DNA of 64,000 nt from assembly GCF_004004515.1 (NCBI RefSeq), contig NZ_RXOL01000001.1, positions 434,001-498,000 on the forward strand, read 5' to 3'. The notes under the pieces were generated by a model. The model had not been told where the DNA came from and made no database searches. It was given only the letters and a program-made list of their open reading frames with translations. This document shows positions 46,766-58,539 of this stretch, piece after piece. Origin of the DNA: Croceicoccus ponticola. GTDB lineage: Bacteria > Pseudomonadota > Alphaproteobacteria > Sphingomonadales > Sphingomonadaceae. The position numbers and the translations under genes were made by a program. Numbering within the stretch: position 1 is the first letter of the stretch; every line of letters starts with the position of its first letter.

Positions 46766-47956
46766 TCAGTCACGAATGCGGATGATTTCCACTGTCTGCC
46801 CGGGCGATACGGGTTCGGCATGTGCCTCGCGGCAGATCAATGCCTGCGCCGATGCAAGTGGAGCAAGCGCGCCGCTATCTTGGGTCTTCAGTATTTCGAC
46901 GCGCCCGTAGGACAGCGTTGCCCGCAGGAATTCTGCGCGCTTCCCTGTTGCCGGCAATGCGGAAACGCTGATGGCCGGTTCGCGCGGAGGAAACGGGTCG
47001 CGCGCGCCCAACATGGCTTTCACGAAGGGAAGGGCGAACATCGTGGCCGTCACGAAAGCGGAAACAGGGTTGCCGGGCAGGCCCAACAGGATCTGTTCGC
47101 CGCGGCGGGCTACCATGATCGGCTTGCCGGGCTTTATCGCGACCCGCCAGAAATGCAGTGTCGCGCCGATCGCTTCCATCGCGGGCATGACAAGGTCGTG
47201 GTCGCCAACCGAAGCACCGCCGGTGGTGATCACCAGGTCGGCATCGCTGGCATCGCTCAATGCCGCCATGATGGCGTCGATCCGATCGGGGACCGGTCCC
47301 GATTGAGAGATTTCGCAAGGGTAGGCCGCAAGCATGGCGGCAAGCATCATGCCGTTGCTGGCCGGGATCTGGCCGGGTCCGAGCGGGATGCCCGGCGGCA
47401 CGAGTTCGTCACCGCTGTCGATGATCGCGATGCGGGGGCGATTATGCACGGGCAGAACCGCATGTCCCGCGCTGATCGCAAGCGCCAAGGTGGCAGGACC
47501 AAGCCGTTCCCCGGCTTGGAGGACCACATCGCCTGCCGAAAAATCGAGCCCTCGTCTGCGAATGTGGCGCTTGGGCGGGGTTGGAGGGTCGCCGGCAAAA
47601 TTCAGGACCCCGCCTTGCGCTGTGCACTGTTCCTGCACCAGCACCATGTCGCTGCCATCGGGCAAGACTGCACCGGTGGAAATTCGCACGGCTTGCCCAG
47701 CCGCTACGGCAGTTTCACAGGGATGGCCCGCAGCGCTTTCGCCAACTATCCTCCACGGCCCTGGCATGTCCGCCTGCCGCACGGCCCACCCGTCCATGGC
47801 AGAAAGCGGGCGTTCGGGTTGCGTTCGTCGCGCATCAATATTGTTGGCGAGAAAATGCCCGAGCGCAGCGCTGGCGGGTAATTCGATGATCGGCCCGGGC
47901 CGCGCCATGGCGAGAAGCCGACGCTGCGCGTCGGCCAAGTCGAGCAGTCCACTCAA
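46766..47956 (-). CDS. moeA: Molybdopterin molybdenumtransferase
   Basis: A 396-aa enzyme that inserts molybdate into adenylylated molybdopterin. Family motifs: [64 protein letters not shown] and [11 protein letters not shown]. The TTG start overlaps the moaC stop (TTGA), so translation is coupled. The lexA promoter starts right after its stop. Confidence 0.94.
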   Translation of the reverse strand: MSGLLDLADAQRRLLAMARPGPIIELPASAALGHFLANNIDARRTQPERPLSAMDGWAVRQADMPGPWRIVGESAAGHPCETAVAAGQAVRISTGAVLPDGSDMVLVQEQCTAQGGVLNFAGDPPTPPKRHIRRRGLDFSAGDVVLQAGERLGPATLALAISAGHAVLPVHNRPRIAIIDSGDELVPPGIPLGPGQIPASNGMMLAAMLAAYPCEISQSGPVPDRIDAIMAALSDASDADLVITTGGASVGDHDLVMPAMEAIGATLHFWRVAIKPGKPIMVARRGEQILLGLPGNPVSAFVTATMFALPFVKAMLGARDPFPPREPAISVSALPATGKRAEFLRATLSYGRVEILKTQDSGALAPLASAQALICREAHAEPVSPGQTVEIIRIRD

Positions 47957-48444
47957 ATCTCGCGATCCTCTTGTCCCGCCGCGCGCCAGCGGCCCGCCTT
48001 GCCGCCATCTTTGGCCAGTAGGCGAACCTGTTCGATGACCATGCCCTTGTCGATGGCTTTCGCCATGTCGTAGATTGTGAGGAGTGCGACAGAAGTCGCT
48101 GTTATCGCTTCCATCTCTACGCCAGTTTTGGCCGAGGTGGTGGCCATCGCCTCGACTCGGATCGCATCGTCCTCAAACATGAAATCGACCGTCACGCCAT
48201 CGATGGGGAGCGGGTGGCATAACGGGATCAGATCGCCCGTTCGTTTCGCCGCCATGATGCCCGCGATGCGCGCGGTGGCAAGAACGTCGCCCTTTTTCAC
48301 GAGCCCTCCGAGGATCGCCTCTATCGCCTGTACCGACATGACGATGCGCCCCGTGGCAAGCGCCTTGCGCCGCGTTACCGCTTTGGCGCCGACATCGACC
48401 ATGCGGGCCGCGCCTGCTTTGTCGAGATGGGTGAGGCCGCTCAT
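47953..48444 (-). CDS. moaC: Cyclic pyranopterin monophosphate synthase
   Basis: A 163-aa enzyme acting with MoaA to form cPMP, the first molybdenum cofactor intermediate. Motifs: [61 protein letters not shown] and [35 protein letters not shown] 48444 overlaps the trpC stop (ATGA); the upstream in-frame extension to 48531 is inside trpC. MoaA and the other Mo-cofactor genes are not in the window. Confidence 0.95.
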   Translation of the reverse strand: MSGLTHLDKAGAARMVDVGAKAVTRRKALATGRIVMSVQAIEAILGGLVKKGDVLATARIAGIMAAKRTGDLIPLCHPLPIDGVTVDFMFEDDAIRVEAMATTSAKTGVEMEAITATSVALLTIYDMAKAIDKGMVIEQVRLLAKDGGKAGRWRAAGQEDREI

Positions 48445-49244
48445 GGGCCGTTCAACAATTGGCGGGTTGCCGCTTCGACATCGGTCTGGCGCATCAGGCT
48501 TTCCCCGACAAGGAACGTGCGTACGCCGCACTGGGAGAGGCGTACCAGGTCGTCGTGGCTGTTGATCCCGCTTTCGCCCACAAGCAGCGATCCTGCGGGG
48601 GCAAGGGGGGCTAGTCGTTCGGTATTGCCCAAATCGGTGACGAAGGTCCGCAAATCGCGGTTGTTCACGCCGATAAGCCGTGACCGCAGCATTGCCGCGC
48701 GGGCCATTTCCGCTTCGTCATGCACTTCGACCAGAACATCCATACCGCGTTCCATCGCCGCTGCTTCGATCTCTGCCATCTGGGCATCGGAAAGGGCGGC
48801 GACGATGATGAGGATCGCATCGGCCCCGATCGCGCGTGCTTCGGCGACTTGCCACGGATCGACCATGAAGTCCTTGCGCAGCACCGGCAGGGTGCAAGCC
48901 CGACGAGCCGAGATCAGGTATTCGTCGCGTCCCTGAAAGTAGGGGGCGTCGGTCAATACGGAAAGGCAGGTCGCGCCACCGGCGGCATAATCGCGCGCGT
49001 GGACTTCCGGATCAAAATCCTTACGGATCAGTCCTTTGGATGGAGAAGCTTTCTTGATTTCTGCGATCAGGCCATAACCGTAAAGCGCCGCGTCGCGTAA
49101 GCGCGCCTCGAAACCGCGCGGCGGTTCGAGCGCTTTGGCGGCATCGTCCAGTTCCGCGATCGTTCGCTGCGCCATGCGTTCGGCCACTTCGCCACGCTTG
49201 GTATCGCAGATCTCGATCAGCTTGTTGGGCTGTTCCATCGTCAT
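48441..49244 (-). CDS. trpC: Indole-3-glycerol-phosphate synthase
   Basis: A 267-aa TIM-barrel enzyme that closes the indole ring in tryptophan synthesis. Motifs: [50 protein letters not shown]-like (here ILIIVAAL), [20 protein letters not shown] and [16 protein letters not shown] 49244 overlaps the trpD stop (ATGA); ATG 49238 is an alternative. It is monofunctional, without the TrpF domain. Confidence 0.96.
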   Translation of the reverse strand: MTMEQPNKLIEICDTKRGEVAERMAQRTIAELDDAAKALEPPRGFEARLRDAALYGYGLIAEIKKASPSKGLIRKDFDPEVHARDYAAGGATCLSVLTDAPYFQGRDEYLISARRACTLPVLRKDFMVDPWQVAEARAIGADAILIIVAALSDAQMAEIEAAAMERGMDVLVEVHDEAEMARAAMLRSRLIGVNNRDLRTFVTDLGNTERLAPLAPAGSLLVGESGINSHDDLVRLSQCGVRTFLVGESLMRQTDVEAATRQLLNGP

Positions 49245-50212
49245 GCCTTGCCTTTTACGGTCGAGATCCAGCAATCGAGCAACGCCTTAGCCAGCCCCTT
49301 GTCCAGCACTTCTGCTGCTTCCTCTGCGCCGCTGCGAAGATCTGTAGCCTCCTGCGCGATCCACAGCGCGGCGGCGGCGTTGAGCAGCACCGCATCGCGA
49401 TAAGCCCCGGTTTCGCCCATCAGGAGATTGCGCAGCGCTTCAGCATTATATTTCGGGTCGCCACCACGGATCGCGTCGAGCGGATGGCGCGGCAGGCCGG
49501 CATCTTCGGGCACGATCTGTTCGGGTGCATCGAAACCGATACCGACGACCCGGCTCGGCCCCGCGATAGACAGTTCGTCCAGACCTTCCAGGCCCGACAC
49601 GACCAGCGCGCGTTCGGCACCCAGCAACCGCATCGCATCGGCGTAGACCAACACCAGTTCGGGGCTGGCGACGCCGACCAGCTGGCGTTCGACGTTCGCC
49701 GGATTGGCGAGCGGGCCAGTGAGGTTGAAAATAGTGCGTCTTCCCAGCGCCTTGCGGATCGGTGCGATCCTGGCGAGCGCGGGATGATGGCGCTGCGCAA
49801 ACAGGAATGCGATGCCAAGATCGGGCAGTGTGCGCTCAGCCTCTATCCCCGCGCGGGCGAGGTCGAGGCCCAGCGTTTCCAACGTATCCGCGCCGCCCGC
49901 CATGCTCGACGCGGCGCGGTTCCCGTGTTTGGCAACCGGCACCCCGCAGGCCGCGACGACAAGCGCCACGGCGGTCGAGACATTCAGGCTATGCTGTCCG
50001 TCGCCGCCGGTGCCGCACACGTCGATGGCGTTGGCGGGCGCATCAATGGCGAGCATGCGCGCCCGCATCGCGCGCACGGCGCCGGCGATCTCTTCAGCCG
50101 TTTCGCCCCTGTCCGCGATTTCGATCAGAAGATCGGCGATGTCATCGTCAGGCATTAACCCGTCGAGCATCCGCCCGAACAGCGCCTCTGTCTCGGCCAG
50201 AGTATAGCTCAT
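49241..50212 (-). CDS. trpD: Anthranilate phosphoribosyltransferase
   Basis: A 323-aa enzyme transferring phosphoribosyl from PRPP to anthranilate. The PRPP loop is [18 protein letters not shown], with [21 protein letters not shown] and [20 protein letters not shown] conserved. ATG 50212 overlaps the trpG stop (ATGA); the in-frame ATG 50239 lies inside trpG and is not preferred. TrpG and TrpD are separate polypeptides here. Confidence 0.96.
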   Translation of the reverse strand: MSYTLAETEALFGRMLDGLMPDDDIADLLIEIADRGETAEEIAGAVRAMRARMLAIDAPANAIDVCGTGGDGQHSLNVSTAVALVVAACGVPVAKHGNRAASSMAGGADTLETLGLDLARAGIEAERTLPDLGIAFLFAQRHHPALARIAPIRKALGRRTIFNLTGPLANPANVERQLVGVASPELVLVYADAMRLLGAERALVVSGLEGLDELSIAGPSRVVGIGFDAPEQIVPEDAGLPRHPLDAIRGGDPKYNAEALRNLLMGETGAYRDAVLLNAAAALWIAQEATDLRSGAEEAAEVLDKGLAKALLDCWISTVKGKA

Positions 50213-50817
50213 GCCGGAACCTTGGCTTCGATACCGCAAATGGCGAGGAAGTTGGCGAGCAGGGCATGGCCATGCTGCGTGGCGATGCTTTCAGGATGGA
50301 ACTGCACGCCGTGGATCGGCAGGTCGACATGGCGGAAGCCCATCGCATGGGTGCCATCGTCGTCGGGGCGCGGGGTGGTGGCGTTGACGACCAGCGTGTC
50401 GGGCACATCCTGCACCACCAGCGAATGGTATCGCGTCGCAAGAAAGGGCGCGGGCAGACCGGCAAATACGCCGCTGCCGTCATGGTCGACCGGGCTGGTC
50501 TTGCCATGCATCAGCCCGCCGCGAACCACCTTGCCGCCAAAATGCTGACCGATTGACTGGTGGCCAAGACACACGCCCAGCAACGGTTTGCCCGCATCTG
50601 CGCAAGCCGCGACGAGTTCCAGGCTGATCCCGGCTTCGTTTGGAGTGCAGGGTCCGGGAGAAATCAGGAACCCAGCCGCGCCGCTGCGCACGGCGGCGTT
50701 GGCCGAAATGGCGTCGTTGCGCACGACTTCGACCTTGGCGCCCATCTCCATCAGATAGTGGACGAGGTTCCAGGTGAAGCTGTCGTAATTGTCGATGACG
50801 AGAATGGTGCCCATCAT
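50209..50817 (-). CDS. trpG: Anthranilate synthase component II (glutamine amidotransferase)
   Basis: A 202-aa class I glutamine amidotransferase providing ammonia to TrpE. It starts [18 protein letters not shown]; the oxyanion segment is [11 protein letters not shown], the nucleophile C83 is in [16 protein letters not shown], and the His-Glu pair is in [15 protein letters not shown]. It could also supply PabB if no separate PabA exists. Its ATG overlaps the stop of the phosphodiester-glycosidase-like gene. Confidence 0.94.
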   Translation of the reverse strand: MMGTILVIDNYDSFTWNLVHYLMEMGAKVEVVRNDAISANAAVRSGAAGFLISPGPCTPNEAGISLELVAACADAGKPLLGVCLGHQSIGQHFGGKVVRGGLMHGKTSPVDHDGSGVFAGLPAPFLATRYHSLVVQDVPDTLVVNATTPRPDDDGTHAMGFRHVDLPIHGVQFHPESIATQHGHALLANFLAICGIEAKVPA

Positions 50818-51602
50818 CCTGCCTTTGCTTGTTTGGTGACGACGATCAAGGGGCCAAGCGGGGGGCCGCCATCCTTACGGCCACCAGCCGGGTCCCATAA
50901 CGCCGAAACCGCGCCGTCCAGATAGAGCGCGTCGGGGGTTTTCGCCTCGTCCCGGAAAAACCGGGCAAAACGGCCGAAACTGACGAGATCGTCGCTGATC
51001 ACGAAATGGACCTTGCCCGCCTTGTCGACACCGACGCCGTTGCGGAAATGCTTCGACTCGCCGTCTGCGGCGAAGTGGGGGTGCAGTTTGCCGTCGACCA
51101 GCAGCATGGGGCCCGACTGGGTCGCGAAAGGCGGAGGATTTGCTGGTTCGAGCGTGGCGAAATGCTCGGTCGTATCGACATGGGCGACGCCGTTGCCGCC
51201 CCAGAACACGCCATTGGGCATCAGGTGAAAGTTGCCCGGCCCTTCGTTGGTATTGAGCGCGACACGTTGCTCGCCCGATTCAACGTAAAGCCCGATTGGA
51301 TTGCCTGATTCGTTAAACATCCCGCCGTTCATCGCCATCAGGATCGATTCACTGGGCGTTTGCTCGGTAAGCCTATCGAACGAGCGCATCGGTATGCCGT
51401 CTGCGCCATCGAGCCGCAGCGCGATCTCCGCCTTTGCCGGATCGACGATGCAATGGGTGAAGCGACTGCCTTCGAATACGGCGTTCACGCATGGCCCGGC
51501 AGCCAGCGACTTGGCATCGTCACCTGATCTGTCACCGATTTCGGCGCCGGACGATCCGCAAGCAGCCAGCGCCAGCAGCGCCGCGACCGCGAACGGCTTC
51601 AC
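50814..51602 (-). CDS. Lipoprotein with phosphodiester glycosidase (NAGPA-like) domain
   Basis: A 262-aa product with a lipoprotein signal peptide [15 protein letters not shown] (Cys15) and a NAGPA/phosphodiester-glycosidase-type domain. The conserved features are [25 protein letters not shown], the [16 protein letters not shown] segment and a C-terminal [14 protein letters not shown]. In the mammalian enzyme this fold removes GlcNAc from phosphodiesters; bacterial substrates are unknown, perhaps envelope polymers. It is placed between trpE and trpG with ATGA overlaps at both ends, an odd position for an envelope protein. Confidence 0.82.
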   Translation of the reverse strand: MKPFAVAALLALAACGSSGAEIGDRSGDDAKSLAAGPCVNAVFEGSRFTHCIVDPAKAEIALRLDGADGIPMRSFDRLTEQTPSESILMAMNGGMFNESGNPIGLYVESGEQRVALNTNEGPGNFHLMPNGVFWGGNGVAHVDTTEHFATLEPANPPPFATQSGPMLLVDGKLHPHFAADGESKHFRNGVGVDKAGKVHFVISDDLVSFGRFARFFRDEAKTPDALYLDGAVSALWDPAGGRKDGGPPLGPLIVVTKQAKAG

Positions 51603-53149
51603 TGGCCGTAACCCGGCTCGCGCGCGATGCGCAGGGCTTCGCGCGCAGCGGCGACCAGCGCGCCGGCCTTGGCCTCACACTCTCGCTGTTCGTATTCGGG
51701 ATTGCTGTCGGCGACGATGCCGGCCCCGGCCTGAATGTGCATGACGCCATCCTTCACCAACGCGGTGCGCAGTACGATACAGCTGTCGACCGACCCATCG
51801 GGCGAGAAATAACCGACGCCGCCGGCATAGGCCCCGCGCGTTTCGGGTTCGAGTTCGGCGATGACCTGACAGGCCCGCACCTTGGGCGCGCCGCTGACGG
51901 TGCCAGCCGGAAACCCGGCGAGGAGAGCATCGACCGCATCGCACGCGGGATCGAGCTGTCCCACGACGTTCGACACGATGTGCATGACGTGGCTGTAGTT
52001 TTCGACCGTGTAGCTATCGGTGACGCGAACCGATCCTGCCGTCGCCACCCGTCCCACATCGTTGCGGCCAAGGTCGAGCAGCATGAGATGCTCGGCCAGC
52101 TCCTTGGGATCGGCGAGCAGGCTTTCGCGGTTGGCGCGATCTTCTTCGGCATCCTTGCCGCGGGGCCGGGTCCCCGCAATCGGGCGGATCGTGACTTCGT
52201 TGTGGCCTTCAGAATTCGGGCGCACGCGGACGAGGATTTCGGGGCTGGACCCGATCAGCGCGAAGCCCGGCAGGTCGAGGAAGTACAGGAACGGCGAGGG
52301 GTTTACTCGCCGCAACGCGCGATAAAGCGAGAGCGGCGGCAGCGGAAACGGGGTCGAGAAACGTTGCGCCAGCACGACCTGAAAGATGTCGCCCGCGGTT
52401 ATGTATTCCTTCGCCGCCAGCACCATTTCGTCGTACTTGCCGGGCGCAAGATTAGGGCGCAGCGCAGGTTCGGGCACGTCGTCGCGCAGGGTTTGTGGCG
52501 GGACCCGCGCCGCGGCGAGGCGGGCGAGGCAATCCTCGACCCGGTCGCGTGCGCGGTCAACCGCCTGTTCAGGCGCGAGCGATCCGGGCCAGATCGGTGC
52601 GATACAATACAGCGCATCTTTCAGACGGTCGAACACGAGCACGAGCGCGGGACGCACGAACAGCATGTCAGGCACATCGAGCGGATTGGCCGGTGGGCGG
52701 CCGATGCTGGGTTCAACCAACGCGATGGTCTCGTAACCGAAATAGCCTACAAGGCAGGACAGCGCCGCAGGCAGCGGTTCGGGCACGTCGAAACGGCATT
52801 CTTCCACCAGCGAGCGGAGCGCCGTCAGCGGATCGGCGTCGAGCGTTATAAAATCGCTCCGGTCGTCGCGCCATGTGCGGTTTATTTCGGCCGTCGTCCC
52901 CTGCGCCCGGAACACGAGATCGGGGTCCAGCCCCAACAGGCTGTAACGCCCGCGCGTTTCGCCGCCTTCGACCGATTCGAGCAGGAAATCGCCGCGCTCC
53001 CCCTCGATCAGCTTGACCGCGGCCGCGACGGGCGTGTCGCAATCGGCCACGACCTGGCGCCATACGACACCGGGTCGCCCTGCGGTCAGTTCGGCCAGTG
53101 CGTGTTCGTCCCAGCGAGTGTCGTGCGCGGTTGGGCTCGTAACGGTCAT
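51599..53149 (-). CDS. trpE: Anthranilate synthase component I
   Basis: A 516-aa chorismate-using enzyme, first committed step of tryptophan synthesis. The LLES motif (56-59, GDFLLESVEGG) is the usual tryptophan feedback site. Catalytic signatures are FSPFLYFLD-like (NPSPFLYFLDLPGFALIGSSPE), IRPIAGTRPRGKD, LLDLGRNDVGRV and the C-terminal IQAGAGIVADSNPEYE. It lies 14 nt downstream of ppiD with no room for a trp attenuator, so control is probably by feedback and by the ppiD promoter. Confidence 0.97.
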   Translation of the reverse strand: MTVTSPTAHDTRWDEHALAELTAGRPGVVWRQVVADCDTPVAAAVKLIEGERGDFLLESVEGGETRGRYSLLGLDPDLVFRAQGTTAEINRTWRDDRSDFITLDADPLTALRSLVEECRFDVPEPLPAALSCLVGYFGYETIALVEPSIGRPPANPLDVPDMLFVRPALVLVFDRLKDALYCIAPIWPGSLAPEQAVDRARDRVEDCLARLAAARVPPQTLRDDVPEPALRPNLAPGKYDEMVLAAKEYITAGDIFQVVLAQRFSTPFPLPPLSLYRALRRVNPSPFLYFLDLPGFALIGSSPEILVRVRPNSEGHNEVTIRPIAGTRPRGKDAEEDRANRESLLADPKELAEHLMLLDLGRNDVGRVATAGSVRVTDSYTVENYSHVMHIVSNVVGQLDPACDAVDALLAGFPAGTVSGAPKVRACQVIAELEPETRGAYAGGVGYFSPDGSVDSCIVLRTALVKDGVMHIQAGAGIVADSNPEYEQRECEAKAGALVAAAREALRIAREPGYGQ

Positions 53150-53163
53150 GGTTTGCTACGCCG

Positions 53164-55092
53164 TCAGCGATTGCCGGTCAGCTGGTCGACCACGGCCTTG
53201 ATCGCCGTATCGTTCCGCTTCACGCCCACATCGGCGATGATGGCCTGCGTGAGCTGTTCGCCCAATTCGCCACCGATCTGCGGTCCAAGCTGGCGACGCG
53301 TGGCCATGACCATCGGATCGTTGGCGGGGATGGCCTTCGTCTCGATATCGTCGAGATCGACGATCAGCCAGCCCAGGTTGCTCGGCGCTTCCAGCTTCTT
53401 CGTCGAACCCTTGGCCATCGTGAACATGAGCGCAAGCGCGGGAGGCACGGGCCTGCCGCTGCCCATCAGCGCCTGCCGGCTGGTGTTTACCTCGTCGACG
53501 GGCGGAACGGCATTGGCGATGAGCTTCATCGCTTCTGCCGGAGACTTGCCCTTGAGGATCGCGGCCAGCACCTTGTCGGCAGCGACTTCGGCCTGCTTCG
53601 ATCCTTCCTGCAAGCGATAGTCACGCTCGAGATAGGGCTTGATCTGGGCCAGTGGCGGCGGGGCGGCGGGCGTGATCTTGCCCGGAGCGAAGAGGATATA
53701 GGCTTTGCCGTCGGCGGACGCCGCGATTTGCGCATCGCCGCCTTCCTCCATCGCAAACGCGGCTGAAAGCACCCGCAGCACCGCGGCATCCGGCGCAGCG
53801 CCGTTGCCGAACGGAGCGCCGTTCGCCAGCAGCGGCGAAGTGGTCTTTACCTCGGCGCCAAAAGCCTTGGCGACTTCTGCCAACGTGGCTCCGCCATTCA
53901 GGTCCTCTTCCGCCTTGGCTGCCCTGTCGGACAAAGCTTGCGTGCGTTTTTCCGCCGTTACCGCTGCTGCGATCTGGTCGCGAACAGCGGACAGCGGGCG
54001 ATCGTTAGTGCGGGTGATGGCATCGACCCGCAGCAGGTACCAGCCGAGCGGGCCACGGACCGGTCCGGCGATCCTGCCTTGCGCCGTCGCATAGACAGCC
54101 TGCGTCACGGCAGGCGAAGTCTTTGCGGCCAGGTCGCCGCGGTCGTCGCCCGTGACCTGCGTCGTTGCGAGCCCCTTCGAACTGGCGACCGCCGCCATGC
54201 GGGAAGGGTCTGCCATTTCGGCAAGAACGGCCTTTGCCGCAGCTTCGGTCGGAAGGACGAGCTGCGTGACCCGGCGCGCTTCCTTCCCGATGTAAAGAGC
54301 CCGGTCCGCCGCATAGCGCGCGGCGATCTCTGCGTCGGTGGCCTGAACGTCGCCGATGCCGGTGCTGTCGATGATTGCGTAGCGCACGGTCCGCCGCTCG
54401 GGCAACAGATAGCGCGCGCGATTATCAGCGAGATATTTCTGTAGGATCGCGTCGGTGACTTTCACGTCCTTGGCAAACACCGCAGAGGGGATCAGCGCAA
54501 CCGAACCGTGCCGCGTTTCGTTCAACAGTCGGGCATACTGCTGCGCGATCTTTTCCGGCATGGCGGTGCCGATCTGCGCCGGGATCAACGTCATACGTGC
54601 GGCAAGGCCCTGCTCAAGATCTTCGCGAAGCAGTTTTTCGCTGATGCCGCGCTGTTGCAGCGCCGCCTTGTACATTTCCTGGCTGAACTTGCCGTCAGGG
54701 CCCTGAAAGGCCGGGATGTCCTTGAGCTCGCTGCCGATCAGCGAATCGCCGATGCGCAAGTCGTTATCCAGTGCGAACGCATATACCGCCATCCGCTCGA
54801 CCATATTGTCGAGCACGCCATCGCGCGCGCCGCTGTCGAGGAATTCCTGCATCGTGAGCTGGGGGTTGTCCTGCCGCGCGCGTTCGAAGGCGCCGTTCAG
54901 CGTTTCGCGGTAAGTACTTGTGGATATACGCTGATCGCCCACGGTCGCGACCCGTTCACCGCCGCCGATGCCCCCGAAACTGCCGCCGGTGATATCCGCG
55001 CTGGCAAACGCCAACGCGATCAGCGCGACAAAGCCAAGTGTCAGCACGACGCCGATACGTGACTGGAAAAGCTTGCGAAAACCCTGAATCAT
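53164..55092 (-). CDS. ppiD: PpiD/SurA-type periplasmic peptidyl-prolyl isomerase chaperone
   Basis: A 642-aa protein with a single N-terminal membrane anchor (SRIGVVLTLGFVALIALAFASAD), then a SurA_N-like chaperone domain (YRETLNGAFERARQDNPQLT...) and a degenerate parvulin domain around residues ~245-350 (RRVTQLVLPTEAAAKAVLAEM...GRIAGPVRGPLGWYLLRVD). A second helical chaperone region ends the protein. PpiD helps fold proteins leaving the Sec translocon. Its promoter at 55182-55154 probably drives the whole trp-moa cluster. Confidence 0.9.
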   Translation of the reverse strand: MIQGFRKLFQSRIGVVLTLGFVALIALAFASADITGGSFGGIGGGERVATVGDQRISTSTYRETLNGAFERARQDNPQLTMQEFLDSGARDGVLDNMVERMAVYAFALDNDLRIGDSLIGSELKDIPAFQGPDGKFSQEMYKAALQQRGISEKLLREDLEQGLAARMTLIPAQIGTAMPEKIAQQYARLLNETRHGSVALIPSAVFAKDVKVTDAILQKYLADNRARYLLPERRTVRYAIIDSTGIGDVQATDAEIAARYAADRALYIGKEARRVTQLVLPTEAAAKAVLAEMADPSRMAAVASSKGLATTQVTGDDRGDLAAKTSPAVTQAVYATAQGRIAGPVRGPLGWYLLRVDAITRTNDRPLSAVRDQIAAAVTAEKRTQALSDRAAKAEEDLNGGATLAEVAKAFGAEVKTTSPLLANGAPFGNGAAPDAAVLRVLSAAFAMEEGGDAQIAASADGKAYILFAPGKITPAAPPPLAQIKPYLERDYRLQEGSKQAEVAADKVLAAILKGKSPAEAMKLIANAVPPVDEVNTSRQALMGSGRPVPPALALMFTMAKGSTKKLEAPSNLGWLIVDLDDIETKAIPANDPMVMATRRQLGPQIGGELGEQLTQAIIADVGVKRNDTAIKAVVDQLTGNR

Positions 55093-55153
55093 GTCGTTGA
55101 TGCCTGTCCGAAATCAGCAAGGGCGCCATTCGATCGTTGCCCGTTTGCGCAGC

Positions 55154-55182
55154 GCTCTAAACCGCTAGGGCCGCGGCTGCAA
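55154..55182 (-). promoter_or_regulatory. Putative ppiD-trp operon promoter
   Basis: -35 TTGCAG (55182-55177), 17-bp spacer, -10 TAGAGC (55159-55154), giving a ~55-nt leader before the ppiD ATG at 55092. It lies back to back with the tpiA promoter. Confidence 0.5.
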
Positions 55183-55201
55183 CCAATCGCCCTATCGCGC
55201 T

Positions 55202-55230
55202 TTGACAGTCAGGTCCGCATGGGGTAGCCG
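55202..55230 (+). promoter_or_regulatory. Putative tpiA promoter
   Basis: A perfect -35 TTGACA (55202-55207), 17-bp spacer and -10 TAGCCG (55225-55230), giving a ~52-nt leader before tpiA at 55290. Confidence 0.5.
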
Positions 55231-55289
55231 CCGCCCCGCTTGGGTGACAGGATCGCACCCGGGGCGTCGCAGGAAGAACAGAGGGGCTC

Positions 55290-56036
55290 ATGAGCCAGCG
55301 TTACTACATCGTCGGCAACTGGAAAATGAATGGCATGCGTGCCGCATTGTCCGAAGCAAGAGCGATCGACAGGGCTGCCCAGCGCTTGCCCAAGGTCGAA
55401 GTGGCGCTTGCCCCGCCCGCCACGCTGATCGCCGCGATGCGCGAAGCCATGACGAACATCGGCGTCGGCGCGCAGAATTGCCATGCCGACGACAAGGGTG
55501 CTCATACCGGCGATCTGTCGGCATCGATGCTGCGCGAAGCCGGTGCGGATTTCGTCATCGTCGGACATTCCGAGCGCCGCGCCGACCATCATGAAACGAA
55601 TGGCGACGTAAAGGCCAAGGCCGAAGCGGCGCAGGCCATCGAAATGGGCGTGATCCTTTGCGTCGGCGAGACCGAGGATCAGCGCGATTCGGGCGAGGCC
55701 GAGGAAATCGTTGCCCGCCAGCTTGCATCCTCGCTGCCCAACGGGTGCCAGCGGCTTTCGGTGGCTTACGAGCCGATCTGGGCGATCGGTACGGGCCGCG
55801 TGCCGCAAGTCGCCGACGTTGCCGCCATGCATAAACGCCTGCGCGGTGTTCTGGTCGACAAGTATGGCGAGGCAGAGGGCGGGGCGGTCCGCATCCTCTA
55901 CGGCGGTTCCGTGAACGGCGACAATGCGGCCGAATTGCTGGCCGTACCCGAAGTGGGCGGCGCGCTGGTCGGTGGCGCAAGCCTGACAGCGGATGGCTTT
56001 GTCCCCATCATCGTCGCGGCGGCGGAACAGGACTGA
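55290..56036 (+). CDS. tpiA: Triose-phosphate isomerase
   Basis: A 248-aa TIM barrel interconverting DHAP and GAP. Catalytic residues: Lys12 in VGNWKMNG, His93 in VGHSERR and Glu161 in AYEPIWAIGTG; the phosphate loop is LYGGSVNGDNAAELL. A Shine-Dalgarno-like AGAGGGG precedes the ATG. secG follows 93 nt downstream. Confidence 0.97.
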   Translation: MSQRYYIVGNWKMNGMRAALSEARAIDRAAQRLPKVEVALAPPATLIAAMREAMTNIGVGAQNCHADDKGAHTGDLSASMLREAGADFVIVGHSERRADHHETNGDVKAKAEAAQAIEMGVILCVGETEDQRDSGEAEEIVARQLASSLPNGCQRLSVAYEPIWAIGTGRVPQVADVAAMHKRLRGVLVDKYGEAEGGAVRILYGGSVNGDNAAELLAVPEVGGALVGGASLTADGFVPIIVAAAEQD

Positions 56037-56129
56037 ACGGGTCTCGTGCCGAACCGCGCCTTGCACCCCTGCGCTACAGGGCGTAAGGGCGGCGGCAATC
56101 GAATAATTCTGACGGAAGAATAGCTGGTC

Positions 56130-56516
56130 ATGTCGTTATTTCTGTTCCTGACGGTGGTTCAGGCGCTGGTTGGTGCCTGCCTCGTCGGTGTCGTGCTGAT
56201 GCAGCGATCCGAAGGCGGCGGCCTCGGCGTGGGCGGCAGCCCGTCCGGCCTGATGTCGGCACGCGGCGCGGCGGACTTCCTGACTCGTGCCACCACGATC
56301 CTGGCGACCGTGTTCGTAATCCTCTCGATCGCGTTGGCGGCCGTTTCGGTCAGCACCACTTCGGGTGTCGAGGTCGACACGTCGCTCGATCGCAGCCTGC
56401 CCGGGGCAGCCGGTCCCGATCCGCTGTCCGGCGTTCAGGCAGAGCCTGCACCGGGCGCACCGCCGGTTGCCACACCCGTCAGCGACGACCCGCTGGCCGG
56501 AGCGGCCGGGGAATAA
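56130..56516 (+). CDS. secG: Preprotein translocase subunit SecG
   Basis: A 128-aa small translocon subunit. Two membrane helices (LFLFLTVVQALVGACLVGVVLMQ and ATTILATVFVILSIALAAV) flank the conserved cytoplasmic loop with QRSEGGGLGVGGSPSGLMSARGAADFLTRAT. A Pro/Ala-rich disordered tail of ~45 residues follows. The tpiA-secG-pyrG order is common in alphaproteobacteria. Confidence 0.95.
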   Translation: MSLFLFLTVVQALVGACLVGVVLMQRSEGGGLGVGGSPSGLMSARGAADFLTRATTILATVFVILSIALAAVSVSTTSGVEVDTSLDRSLPGAAGPDPLSGVQAEPAPGAPPVATPVSDDPLAGAAGE

Positions 56517-56527
56517 GGCTTGAGCCG

Positions 56528-56554
56528 GGTGCGCCCTTTTTAGCCGGGCGCGCC
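56528..56554 (+). terminator. Possible terminator hairpin after secG
   Basis: Arms GGTGCGCCC (56528-56536) and GGGCGCGCC (56546-56554) form a 9-bp stem with one G-U pair around the loop TTTTTAGCC. A short T-run follows at 56562, so termination may be weak. Confidence 0.4.
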
Positions 56555-56582
56555 ACTCGACTTTTCAGATTGTTGTGAAAAC

Positions 56583-56613
56583 AGGTGCCCGCATCGCTTG
56601 CGGCAATGCACCT
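56583..56613 (+). promoter_or_regulatory. Leader hairpin just upstream of pyrG
   Basis: Outer arms AGGTGC/GCACCT (56583-56588, 56608-56613) and inner arms CCGC/GCGG (56589-56592, 56600-56603), followed by TTTATTG, end 23 nt before the pyrG ATG. It could be an attenuator or the end of the secG transcript; no regulator is known to me. Confidence 0.4.
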
Positions 56614-56624
56614 TTATTGATTAA

Positions 56625-58268
<1,644 letters not shown>

Positions 58269-58539
58269 TACGATAGTACAGAATTCTGCGATCTTTCGCG
58301 AAAACCCTTGCCTCCTGGCATCCCTATCCGATAGCGACGCCACTATAATAAATGTTAAGCCGATCGGGCTAACCCTTGCGTCGCAGTATGGACGGGTGCC
58401 GATTGAAACGGCATGTTGGGTAATGGTTTTGTCAAAGGCGCAGTTGAATTGAAATTCGATCGTTAGCACCGCGCTAAGTGTCGAATTGCCATTTCTGGAC
58501 ACAAATAATTAAACTGTCGCCGACGAATGTAAGAAATGT

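Noticed and set aside
51491-53620. 709-codon plus-strand frame opposite trpE and ppiD
   Set aside because: Arg/Gly/Ala-rich artefact with no recognisable domain; spans two real genes on the other strand.
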